A DNA stretch of 64,000 nt, from contig NC_092637.1 of NCBI RefSeq assembly GCF_039555335.1, positions 41,494,990 through 41,558,989 on the forward strand, in the 5' to 3' direction. Numbering within the stretch: the stretch's first letter is position 1; every line of letters begins with the position of its first letter. The DNA comes from Amphiura filiformis. Its lineage: Eukaryota; Echinodermata; Ophiuroidea; Amphilepidida; Amphiuridae. Of the stretch, positions 14,086 to 26,433 are shown piece by piece. The notes below the pieces were generated by a model. The model had not been told where the DNA came from. It ran no database searches and saw nothing but the letters and a program-made list of their open reading frames with translations. The translations under genes were made by a program, and so were the position numbers.

Positions 14086-14135
<50 letters not shown>
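14086..14135. repeat. (GA)n microsatellite
   Basis: About 50 bp of GA dinucleotides at the end of the GATCGCGAAATGACA cluster. Confidence 0.95.
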
Positions 14136-14137
<2 letters not shown>

Positions 14138-16537
14138 ATGTTCACGAATTATACCATAAAGCGAATGATACGCTGTTAAAAGATAGGACACACCTTTCTT
14201 TACTACTTTTAAAAGTAATTAAGGGTAGACGAGGTATTGTTGGTCGAAGCAACCTAAAAATCGATTTTCATTATCTAGATCAATATATTATTGAAAAATA
14301 ACACCTTGATGTTTTGCAAAAGTTCATTCTACAAATCGTATACTTTGCAAACTTGCTTAATTTATTGTTGTTAATGAGTTATGTACGTTTTACAAAAGTG
14401 TTGTTGTTTCAGCCCTCTTTACAACGTAACTCAAGAACCGCAGCACCTATAAAAGTATATCTGTGATATTTTAATTCTTCTACACGCTCGCTATGAATTG
14501 AGCAATGCAGTTTTGCCAAAGCTCACTACCATTCGTAAGATGCTGTGAACTACCAAATCACAACAGTTTAAAATAATTAATAACCTTAATTAATAATAAT
14601 GTTGTGTTTATGATTGTAGCCTGTATAATAATAACACAATATTTACGCACTGTAATAACTTGACTTCTATTGTGGAAAAAATGTGGTTCTGCTATCTGAG
14701 TGAAATTCAAGTACTTTATAAATGTTGTAATATCTACATAATATTCCGAAGAAAATTATTTTTTTTCTTACTATTCAAAAAGTTGACGACTAGCCTTGGT
14801 ATTTATATTAGAGAGCTCGTAGTTTAAATGTAATTGTTTTGGCACCTTGTGAGTGTGAAATAGGTGTCCACACTTTTGTTAAAATACGGTTTGCGTTGAC
14901 AGCAACTTGCCATGTTAACAGATATTTGTCTGAATATTTTTTAGTATATTTGGAAAATGGCTTTCAGTCGTTAGACTATACAAATTTATCGAAAATGTTA
15001 ATTAACAAGCAGCTTTTGAAGGTAATATTAAAATAATCTCTGTGAAAAAAAAAAAACACAGAAAAGAAAAGCCAATTCTTGCCAAAATTTTTTTAAGGCC
15101 AGTTCAAGTTCTTTTAACAACCGTTTTCGCGTTTTAAACCAGAAAAAAAATTGTAAAAAACATAACCATTCTGTAGCGCTGCCATTTGCGACCATTTGAC
15201 ACCACTGTTTGGTTGTATTAATGTACGTTATCAATTTAAAAAAAATAGTATTTCACAATATTAAAAGTTATCAATTCCATCTAAATTAATATTTTGGAGC
15301 TAATTATAATACATTTTGTTCATTTTATTTGCCTCTTTACTTTTTTAAACTACATATTTTGTAAACATTGAGGGTGATTTATACTTTCATAGTAATTATG
15401 AAAGTAAAATATGATAATAATTCTGGTTCAGATTTATTTGTTTCATGATATACAATCATGCATCTTCTTATTTATTATCTAATATAACTAGCGCCATCAT
15501 TGTTCTTTTGTGGATAAAGATGCTGACAATTCTACATGTAAATGGACCAAACAGCGATGTTAAATATGCATATCAATTAGAAAAAAAGTAGTAGTGCACA
15601 GTCTTAGAAAAAAGAAAGAAAAAAAAAACATGATTATTTCAATGTATATTCCCAATGTGTTTTACAAAAGCATTTGATTTATTATTGGATGTCTCACTAA
15701 AACCATGCAGTTGTCGGGGAAAATATTTACATTTTTTATTCATCAAAGAGTTAATTAATTCATAACCGGGGATTCACAAATAACAGTTCTGCGGGTAAGG
15801 TTAATAATGTGCATTCCTGTGATCCGCTTCAATAATTAGAGTGCGTGTGCGTGTAGGGCTCTCATGTCGCGATGTCGTCTGCGAGCGCAAGAGAAGCCAC
15901 AATGATACGCATCTCTAAAGTGCGCATTGAAGCGGATCTCACGCGTGCCGTGTAGAAATAGTAAACGAGGATCGAAGACAACTGCATGGTTAAAGGTTAA
16001 ATTTGCACACAACAAATATAAATATATAAACTATTATAAAATGTATATGTAATACATGTTTTAATAATTATGCACAGTGTAAGTTTGAAAGTAATTTGCT
16101 GGTCAATGTTACTTTCCTCGTACCAGGAACTGCAAAAGCAAAAACAAAATAAAATAAAATAAAAAAATAACTTTTACTATAAACCTTTTAACATCCCGGA
16201 TTAATATCAAACTATATTATTTTGACAATTTTCTTGTGACATCTCGCCAGAACCATCACGAACTATTGATCCATGTCCTTTACCTTGTCTACTTTCTTTA
16301 ACACATAAAATAATAGAACATACAGGTCAACTAATAGCACTCTTAACGTGGGTCTATTTTTCGGCGTAGTGGTAAAAGGCTAACATTTCCCGCCTATAAC
16401 GAGCTTATCAAACTATATGCCGATTACATACAGTATTTAAAGTGATTCGCTGACCGCGAGTAGCGACCAAGGTAAACACAACTCAGTATCGTCGAACTCT
16501 GTAGAAAATTGTACATGACTTTGTATCTTTCAAGTCA
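14136..16537. other. AT-rich noncoding stretch
   Basis: No reading frame of note. A short GC-richer patch at 15840-15960 stands out compositionally but encodes nothing recognisable. Confidence 0.45.
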
Positions 16538-16762
16538 TATACCGTAAAACCTCGTCTACAAGCATATAGAGTGCTTCTGATGAAAGCTAAATTATTCCAG
16601 GCGCTATTATGGAATTTGAGCAAATAAATTACAGATCCATGCATATACAAACAAGTATTATTGTAAGACCAATCTATTGTATTGGCATATTTACGCATGT
16701 ATCATATAAATCTAGCTTTCCTCAAAAACACTATATATGCTTGTAGACGAGGTTTTACGGTA
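16538..16762. mobile_element. MITE with 28-30 bp terminal inverted repeats
   Basis: Left end ACCGTAAAACCTCGTCTACA continuing AGCATATAG; the right end is its reverse complement with one small difference. TA lies at both outer edges, as expected for a Tc1/mariner-type target duplication. The 225-bp body has no coding capacity. Confidence 0.75.
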
Positions 16763-17389
16763 TGTTATATGCGGTTTGTGTACGGTTATTGGCTTCATTA
16801 TTAATAAATGCAAACTATAGATGGCGCTATTTACCCTAAATCATATGTTTTTATTTGCAAGGGGTAGGTGATTAATACTTCCATTAAGACAGCTGGAATA
16901 GCTGAAACAAGCAACAAGGACATTTTATAAACATATTCTATCAAACAATAAATTATTTGTACTAAAAGCTTGAAAGAGTAATGTCCAATAACTAAATAGC
17001 GCCACCAATTTTGTCATTAATAGATACATTTTATATCCGAAATAGCTATAAAAATGATATAAAAGTGAATAATTTTGTAAAAGAGGGGAAATTACAGTTG
17101 AGAATGACTCAAAAGCATCTGTATGCATTAGCATGATATCACATTTAGCTGTTTAAGCCTAAAATTTGGTTGTACATGATGTTTTATTTGAAAAACTAAT
17201 AGATGATCTCATCAAACAACATGTAAGTTAAACTAGACTCACGTCTAATTATAGGTAACCAAAGTTATAGATGATATTTTTTCCAAAACCTGAAGTACGT
17301 GTGTAATAGAGTGCTCTTTGAATATTTTATCCTTGAACTTGTTCAGGAATAACACTGTGTATACTTTCAGTCATCTGGGATTTGATTAA
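16763..17389. other. AT-rich noncoding stretch
   Basis: Nothing recognisable; no credible open frame. Confidence 0.4.
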
Positions 17390-17668
17390 TTAGTAGATAA
17401 TTAAATCTGGTCAACCAGAAAAAACTCACTTTTGGTCAGATGGAATCACCGACGTTTCGGCCTAAACCTTTGGCCTTCAGCTGGGTGGATGATTTAGGGT
17501 CATCCGAGGTCAATCGATCGGGTCATCAAGCAACTTCCTCATCGATTGACCTCGGATGACCCAAAATCATCCACCCAACTGAAGGCCAAAGGTTTTGCCC
17601 GAAACGTCGGTGATTCCATCTGACCAAAAGTGAGTTTTTTTCTGGTTGACCAGATTTAATTATCTCCT
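17390..17668. mobile_element. Near-perfect palindromic element with ribozyme-like arms
   Basis: Arms of about 115-130 bp face each other. The outer ends read TAATTAAATCTGGTCAACC and its complement; the centre lies near 17525. Each arm carries GAAACGTCGGTG preceded by CTGAAGGCC, resembling the Penelope-type hammerhead but with the CUGANGA core shortened. Probably a head-to-head pair of Penelope-like element ends or a foldback transposon. Confidence 0.7.
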
Positions 17669-18003
17669 AATTGTTCAGGAATGGTTTATTAAAAATCATG
17701 TTTCGCAAAATTCTAGGTATTGATATTCTCTATGTTTTGATGTCCATAATATAAAATCAATCAATACTTTGTTTTAATTATTTCCTATATGAACTTACTG
17801 CAAACATATTACTGATAAAGAGAAATTGAAGATCATATCAAATGTGTTAACTTTTGCAGTCCCTGGTACTGACAAGACTTACGGTTATAGCTTTGTAAAC
17901 TTGTGAAATTGCTGTTAACAGTGAAATATATTGTAGTTCTATAAGCTTAATAGAGTTTTAAAGAAATCACTGGTATAGTGTGACATTAATGAATACCCCT
18001 ATT

Positions 18004-18368
18004 TCGTCGGGAAAATTACATAGTGATGGATCTGCACTTTACGGAATATCCATAGTGACGGATGTTTAGTTTTCAAAAAAAATTAAAAAAATGCGCAAGA
18101 CATAGAGACGGATAACTTTGGCAATCAATTACATATATGGAATGTACGATTTTACTACATTTTAACGTTTTGAAATGATCTTTCAAGGGTTTACTTTTAA
18201 TAAACACATGAACATTAATGGCAAGTTTATAATCTATGGCCAATATAATTTACCTTCTCAACGTTTTCCCGATGCCCAGGTTTTGATAAATTTGCGATCA
18301 ACGTCCGTCACTATGTAATACACATTGTGCTTAACATCCGTCACTGTGTAATGCGCCCGACGATTTGT
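18004..18368. mobile_element. Short inverted-repeat element
   Basis: TTCGTCGGGAAAATTACATA at the left matches the reverse complement of the right end (TGTGTAATGCGCCCGACGA) with a few differences over about 28 bp. Internal copies of CCGTCACTATGTAAT are present. Non-coding MITE candidate. Confidence 0.55.
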
Positions 18369-18435
18369 AAACATTTATCACATGAAAAACGCTGGAAGAA
18401 TTGAAGTATTAGACGATTAGACCATTAGACCATTT

Positions 18436-18783
18436 ACTGGGGGGGGGGGGGGCACTCGACATGGGAAGTGACAAGAATGTGGAACACCAGTTCGAATCTA
18501 GAGATTGTTTGGGGGAAAGGTTTTAAACCAAAAAGCGGTCATTGGGTGAGGAGACCTTAAGGAAGGGGTCAAATATAAAAGTCGACAAAACCAAAAACCA
18601 AAAAATCATCAATATTAATGTTTTTTAAGACAAATAATGATATTCTGTGAACTTGAACATTTTTTTAAAAACAAATGGGATCACCAAAACAAACAAATAG
18701 GTCATTGGGTGAGAGAAAATTGAAAGATGGTGTAAATTTGATTGCATATCCCCGCCACCCTTTGTAATGAGTGCCCCCCCACC
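18436..18783. mobile_element. G/C-tract-ended inverted-repeat element
   Basis: Begins with a G run followed by GCACTC and ends GAGTGC followed by a C run, an inverted terminal pair about 340 bp apart. The interior has two related GGTCATTGGGTGAG blocks. A diverged relative appears at 2.87 kb. Confidence 0.5.
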
Positions 18784-19576
<793 letters not shown>

Positions 19577-21615
19577 TAAATTAAATATATGATAATATTT
19601 AGTCTCTCTTTGTTAAATAAATTGTAACAAAATTAAATATTTATATATTGAATTATAGTATGCTTTCAATGTATGCAATCGATGTACACCACGCGTAATG
19701 TTTTAGAAATAAATAAAGCCAAACAAGTTACGAAAGAAATACGTTACTCATCATGTAGGCCAATTAAAATAATCCTAACTGGTAGGCCAATTGAAATAAT
19801 CTCGTAAATCCTTATATTATTTTGTTCATTTTTATTTTTCCAACCATGAACATTATCCACATTTCACTGTAAACATAATCGAATATAACGAATAAACCCG
19901 ACCGAAATTATGCTTCATTTAAAACATATTTCAATAATAGAATATCTCAATTTAATCAGCTAAAGATATTTTATTTGGCCTTATCACTAACTATTATCAT
20001 CACAATAAACACAATACCGTATTATATACTTTTATAATATTGTAACAAAAGAACAGTTACAATAAAATTATAATGTTGATTAATAAGATCATTAAAACGT
20101 TATAAAACTAAAAAAATGGTTTATTAATGTTGACAACGTGTTACCGTAAAATAACATTGCCAATCAATTTGAGAGAAACATTTCGGCAACTTTTAAATTA
20201 CATTAGTTACAAACATTTTGTTGCAACAGTTGAACATGTTTTGTAAATGTTCATAAACGTCTTATAACCTTTATGACGAAACATATAAACTTTTTCTTGT
20301 AACTGCTATGTGCCCATTTGAAAATCTTACGAAAACGTTCTACATTTGCTGGGTTGTACATTTAAAATAATATGATGTTTTTAATGATATAAATGCTGAG
20401 TCTAGAAAAGATTAGGAAACCATTTGACATAACTATTATCAAAAAACCAAGATTGTCTAAATGCCATTTTAAAACATTATCTGCCAAATGATCAATAATA
20501 TTTTGTCAACTTTCAAATAACATCGTGAACTTTTTGAAAACATTGTGAAAAGTCTTATAACTGTTGCTAGAGTCGACATTTTAACGTCTTCTGGTTTTTG
20601 TTTATGTTGGGACGTTATGAGCCAAATAGTAGAGACGTTGCGATTTCCAGCACGGACAACATAGAAAATGCATACAATATGCCCGTTTTACAAGGCTATT
20701 GAACATACGAATGAAAGTCTAACTATTAATATGATCCATTCTGTAAGAAATCATTATTATAAGGCTACAGCAATGTGTTGTAATCAAAAGCATGCTGAAG
20801 TAAACTATACATAAGATCCAGAGACCATTTAATTTCTTGTTTGTCTGCCTGCAGTTTCCTGTGGCCAGTACAAGCGTTGGTCTTAATCTCAGCTGGTTTG
20901 TGTTCTTTCGTCATGGAACTGAGACTAGCGATTATACGCACGTATGAACGCCTGTTTGTGTTTGAACGCACGTACCGCGGTTTTCGTATGGAGCATCGCA
21001 ATATCTCTAGTATTTTACAAACTGATAATAATTTTAAACACTTATGCCAAGAACATGATTTTGAGAAATTTATTGAATAATCAGTTTAAATATTGAAATA
21101 TTTCTTTGTGCAAGTTACATAGATCATCAAAATATGTACAATTAGATGTATTATTAAATCCAATAAAAACATACCTATTGTAAACTGTAATCATTTTCAA
21201 TATAAAGTGAAATAAACGTATTTCTTTCGTTGACTTTTGGTCATCACAACAACATGTGTCATGATGTCTCATTTTCTTTATTGTAGCGCAGTGCCAGCAA
21301 ATTAATAAATAAGAGCTGCCTAAATCATGGTATTAAATATATTTCAAATACCAATGTTACTTTGTTTTGATGCAATGTTTAACGCTCCCAACCGAGCAGG
21401 GTAAAACATTTCTAAACATGGCTTTCTCCAGGACACTTCAATTGTATGGAAGCGCGTCTTACATGAAGCTGGGCATATGAGAACTTAATAATATATAAAT
21501 AATAATAAACAAGCATTTACTATAGCGCCCAACCCCGAAGGATTCTAGGCGCTTTACAAAACAACAATACGAAAATACATAATTAAAAACTACCAATACT
21601 TAAACATGCAAACAA
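19577..21615. other. AT-rich noncoding stretch
   Basis: No supportable gene; overlapping frames near 20.8-21.1 kb on both strands show no domain. A segment at 21515-21560 (TATAGCGCCCAACC, then CTAGGCGCTTTACA) looks like a dispersed repeat core. Confidence 0.4.
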
Positions 21616-21960
21616 GTACAGGGTGTCCCAAAAAAAAGAGGCCCCTCATTGTGCCCTCTTTGTCTCCTATTTTTGAAAGAGTGATTAAATATATGTTGGT
21701 ATGTAAAGAAACCTTTAATTGTTAGCTTTAATAAACCAAAACAATCGGCTCACAACTTTTGAAGATATGCCCTTTTGAATAAAAGTACCCGTTTTTCACT
21801 CTGTCCACGGATAGCAAACATAGTGGTTGTGATGGCTCATGCTGTGGAGTGGCCTGTACGACCACCAGACCTCACACCACTTGATTTTTTTTTCCTTTGT
21901 GGCAAAATCCAAGATCTTCGCAAACGTATTTCGTCCAGCAGTTACGCTGACTGAACTTTT
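21616..21960 (+). pseudogene. DDE transposase remnant (Tc/mariner superfamily)
   Basis: 21841-21903 translates to AVEWPVRPPDLTPLDFFF followed by LCG, a clear version of the WP-R-SPDLTPLDFFLWG motif around the last acidic catalytic residue of Tc/mariner-like transposases. No longer frame surrounds it, and the run of T residues there has probably gained bases. CAGGGTGTCCC at about 21618 may be the element end. A decayed fragment, not functional. Confidence 0.6.
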
Positions 21961-23700
21961 GTTGACTGAACTCATTTCAAATGATATCCATTTATTACCT
22001 GTTTATATATAATAGTATTTATTCTATTTTATACCATGTTATATGTCCTGCATTTATCCCATGTGAGGACAATTGCATCTCATTGTCTTTTGTGCCTGCT
22101 TGAATGATCGCATTCATTATGAACACCTCTCTTTTTGATTTGCCATTGTATGAGCATTGTTGCTCATTTGTGCCTGCTTGAATGATCGCATTCACTATGA
22201 ACACATCTCTTTTGATCTGCCATTGTATGACCTCGTTGCTCATACTCATATTCCCTTTCAGTGATCTTATTTTACAATTTTCATTGCATGCAATACTGTT
22301 TATTATGTATAGTATCTTACCAGATTACTTTTCCAGTAACTGTGTCTCATACGTGCTTAAAATCAAATTTTATCTGTTAATATGGTGACTTAATTCAGGT
22401 TACATTGTATCTACCATCATACATATGCATCATCAAGTAGTTTTCAGCTGCTGTATTGATTTAGCTTACCAGAGTATTCTACCAGTTTTATACTATGTCA
22501 CTAATTTGTGTATAAAGTCAAAGTTCATCTGCTACCATGTTGGAGTTAACAGGTAAAATTGTATTTTGTATGTCAGCTCCATTGAATGTTATTAATTGCA
22601 TAGATACATAGCAAAGAGGATAAAGTACTTCCCTTCTGTCTTTGGCACTTATGTTTTCATTTTCATTGGCTTGACTATTCCCCATAATAGTCCGGTGTAG
22701 TTTTGACCTATGCCAATGGCAGAAGCTGTACCATCTTACTCCCTTTGTTTTACTTTTGAATATTGATTCCAAATCTTGATCATCTCATCTACATAACTTG
22801 TATCTGTTGTATATGCTGTTACCAGATTTTCTATCAGTTATTTGTGTCAAAATATATATAGAATCAAACTTCATCTGACAGTATGGTTTTAATTCAGATA
22901 AAACTGAATATGACATCACACATGCAAGCATCATCAATGGTTTTCATCAACGGTTACGTTCATTAAACTTTTGTTGATTGAACTCATCTCATTTGATTTC
23001 CATTTACTACCTACAGCTGTTCTTAATATTATGTTAACTCCATTGAATGTTAATGTTATTAAATGCATTGATACCTAGCAAAAAAGATGTTGTTCTGTGA
23101 GTAAAAAGTACTTCCCTTCTATCTTTGGCACTTATGTATGTTTACATGCATGTTTTCATTTCTTTGGCTTGACTATTCCCCATAATAGTCCGGTGTAGTT
23201 TTGACCTGTGCCAATGGCAGAAGCTCAGTGCTTGTACCATCTTACTCCCTTACTCCTTTTTGGTTATTAACCCCAAAACATGATCATCTCATCTACAGAA
23301 TTTGTATCTGTTGTATTACTTTAGCATTTTTTTGTATGTAGTACTGTCTGTTATATATACTGTTACCAGACTTTCTATCAGTTATTTGTGTCAAAATATG
23401 TTTAAAATCAAACTTCATCTGACAGTATGGTGTTAATCTAGGTAAAACTGAATATGACATCACACATGCAAGCACCATCAATGGCTTTCATCAATGGTTG
23501 CGCTCATTAAACTTTTGTTGATTGAACTGAACTCAATTAATATCCATTTATTACCTGTACTATAAATAGTATTCATTCTATTTTATACCGTGTCTGAGTT
23601 CTGCATTTATCCCATGTGAGGACAACTGCCTCTCATTGTCTTTTGTGCCTGCTCGAATGATCGCATTCATTATGAACACCTCTCTTTTGATCAAAAACAT
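21961..23700. repeat. Diverged direct repeats
   Basis: A block starting TTGTTGATTGAACT and containing TGCCTGCTTGAATGATCGCA occurs at 21.96-22.13, again in part at 22.17-22.23 and at 23.51-23.69 kb. A second block (AAAGTACTTCCCTTCT and onward) at 22.6-22.96 recurs at 23.1-23.5 kb. A third at 22.39-22.54 recurs at 25.27-25.48 kb. No coding frames; a repeat-rich zone left of LINE-A. Confidence 0.65.
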
Positions 23701-23944
23701 TACATTGTTTTTATTACCTAATTTGTTAAGGTTACTGACTGTATTTTCTCAACATCATGGGGTATATTTGCATTGTATTCTTCATTATATGTATAATTTA
23801 TATTTTAATTTAAGGATAGTGTGACAACTCCTTGTTCTATAAGGATTTCATATTAGCTCTCATCTAAGTTTATATGATTGTACAGTTTATATATTTCAAT
23901 ACAGTTACAATGTATGTTTTCCTTATCAAACATTGCTCATTCTT

Positions 23945-24570
23945 TGCTTATATCTTATCAAATAATTATCTTCACCCCCCCCCCCTCATATGATTGTTGA
24001 TTGTGTTCAATGAGAAATAAATGCATATTTCATCCAGCTCAATTGCGCTGGTGGTAATATGGAATCCACTCCTTCCAGCCTTCCTTAAAACTGGCCTTCA
24101 TATCTTGATAATATCCAAGCTTTCAATTTACCATGTCTACATGTATTATCCTTATTATTTTTTGATATAATCTAGTAACCCCATTAATATCCTCGGTTGC
24201 TAAATCATGTTTGAAGTTTGTTTATTATTAGTTGTACTTTTCAGTACCATCCATTGATTGCTTATATCTTGTCAAATAATTATCTTCACCCCCCCCCTCA
24301 TATGATTGATGATTGTGTTCAATGAGAAATAAATGCATATTTCATCCAGCTCAATTGAGCTGGTGGTAATATGGAATCCACCCCTTCCAGCCTTCCTTAA
24401 GACTGGCCTTCATGTCTTGATAATATCCAAGCTTTCAATTTACCATGTCTACCTGTATTATCCTTATTATTTTTTGATATAATCTAGTAACCCCATTAAT
24501 ATCCTCGGTTACTAAATCATGTTTGAAGTTTGTTTATTATTAGTTGTACTTTTCAGTACCATCCATTGAT
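23945..24570. repeat. Tandem duplication, period about 315 bp
   Basis: Copy one 23945-24259 and copy two 24260-24570 are about 95 percent alike by eye, including a C run, TTTCATCCAGCTCAATTG and TAGTAACCCCATTAATATCC. More diverged partial copies continue to about 24.8 kb. Non-coding. Confidence 0.85.
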
Positions 24571-24905
24571 TCCTCGTAATACCCAATAGTACATTTACCC
24601 ATGCTCTTTTATTGATGTTCTAAAGTTACACATTGATTTCTATTATCCTCTTGGGATACCTGATCAAGTTGTTCATTTAGTTGTATACTACAGTACCATT
24701 CATTCGTTGTGTCCTCGTTACACCCAAGAGTACATATGTATACCTATGTTCCTTTATCTTCGGATACCTAACAATGTTGTTCTGTATTAGTTCTATTCAC
24801 TGACTCCTCATTATATTCAATGAGGAGTGCAATTACCCTTGCTCTTTATTGATGTTTCAAAGTTATATATTGATTTGTGTAATGATAGTGGTCTTAACAT
24901 ACTGT

Positions 24906-25172
24906 ACAATATGTGACCCCTCGGCACACAACTGAGCCCGGATGTCGCCAGTGCCACTATTGAGATATGCTCCATCGAACTTAACAATAAACAATAGGAA
25001 ACAAAGGATTTATTGACTGTTTTATTGATTTTTCACTACTTAAATGTCAAGTACTATAGACATGATATACATCATTTTAAAGCTAATTTCAAGCAGAATA
25101 TTTTGGTTGACTATCTCAAAAATGATGATTGGCGACTTCAGGGCTCAGTTGTGCCGAGGGGTCACATATAAT
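24906..25172. mobile_element. MITE with about 40 bp terminal inverted repeats
   Basis: Left end TATGTGACCCCTCGGCACAC and onward to TGTCGCCA; the right end is the reverse complement (TGGCGACTTCAGGGCTCAG to GGGGTCACATA). About 265 bp long, no coding capacity. Confidence 0.8.
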
Positions 25173-26433
25173 AGCATCTATCATCACCCAGTCAATCCAC
25201 GCCCACTGCTATTAGTTTGCTCACGTTTGTCATATACATGTTTAAAATCAAATTTTATCAGCTAATATGGTCCATATTAGCAGATAATACATGGTGACTT
25301 AATTCAGGCTTTATTGTATCTACCATCATATATACATCATCAAGTAGTTTCAGCTGCTGTATTGACTTAGCTTACCAGAGTATTCTACCAAATTTAAACT
25401 ATGTCACAAATATGTGTATAAAGTCAAGGTTCATATGCATAATGCTACCATGCTGGAATTAATTCAGGTAAAATTGTATTATATCATACATGTATGCATC
25501 ATCCAAATCCAAGAGAAGAACCAACTCTAGTAATTTATGTGGTTTCAAATTATATCAGACGTTGCCTTTTTGATATAAATGGTGTTTGTTGATGTGCACA
25601 GTTTCCCATTAGATCATAACATGCTGTTGTACATCCAAGGTCAAAGGTCTTTTAATCCATATTTGGCGTTGTTCTGGGACTGATTATATTGTGAAAGAAA
25701 TAGCATGTGTATATATCTATTACCACTATTGATCTATGATTATGTAATACCATGTCTTATGAGATGCCCTGTGTTGATCCCTTTTGAATATCTTCTTGAT
25801 CACTCCAATATTACGCCTTCTGTGTAATCATTCGGATCATTCATCAATTTAATCCAGGGTCCCTCGTCCTCATAATGACCTGATTATCATCGTTGTTTAC
25901 TATACATACAATGTATCTGTATAGGTTGTGCGTGATATTATTGAGTGGCTCCAAACAAACAATTTGTACCGGTGACCTTCACCGCAATCATTGCGCAGTG
26001 CAGTTCATTCAATCATTTGTTGTCATCAACCTATTTATCGTAGTGTATTTGTTATGTATGTGAGACGAACGGTTGGTTTGCAATCATGCTTTTTTTTAAT
26101 ACAGTTGAGTAGTCCAGTAGTCCACCATATTTACGGTATGATATGTAATATGCACAACCTCTATTGTATATTAACATCGGCATTTTAAGATTGTGTGATT
26201 ACTTCCTATCCATATGTATCGGTACATGAATAACCTTCTTTAATGTTGTACTCTGAAGATCCGCTTGAGGACAGATATTTCATTAATTAATTAATGTCAT
26301 TAAGTTATTTTCATTATATTTCATTTTTAGCGAGATGCTCACTCGCTTGATCCAAATTATATTTTTTGTTTTAATTCGGATATTTTTGCAAATTAATTTG
26401 CTTCTTTTTTGTTAAGTAATATATTAAGTCTAT
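25173..26433. other. Noncoding stretch before LINE-A
   Basis: Contains the repeat block shared with 22.4 kb (25270-25480). The rest may include 5' sequence of LINE-A, but the element's true 5' boundary cannot be placed. No gene. Confidence 0.35.
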
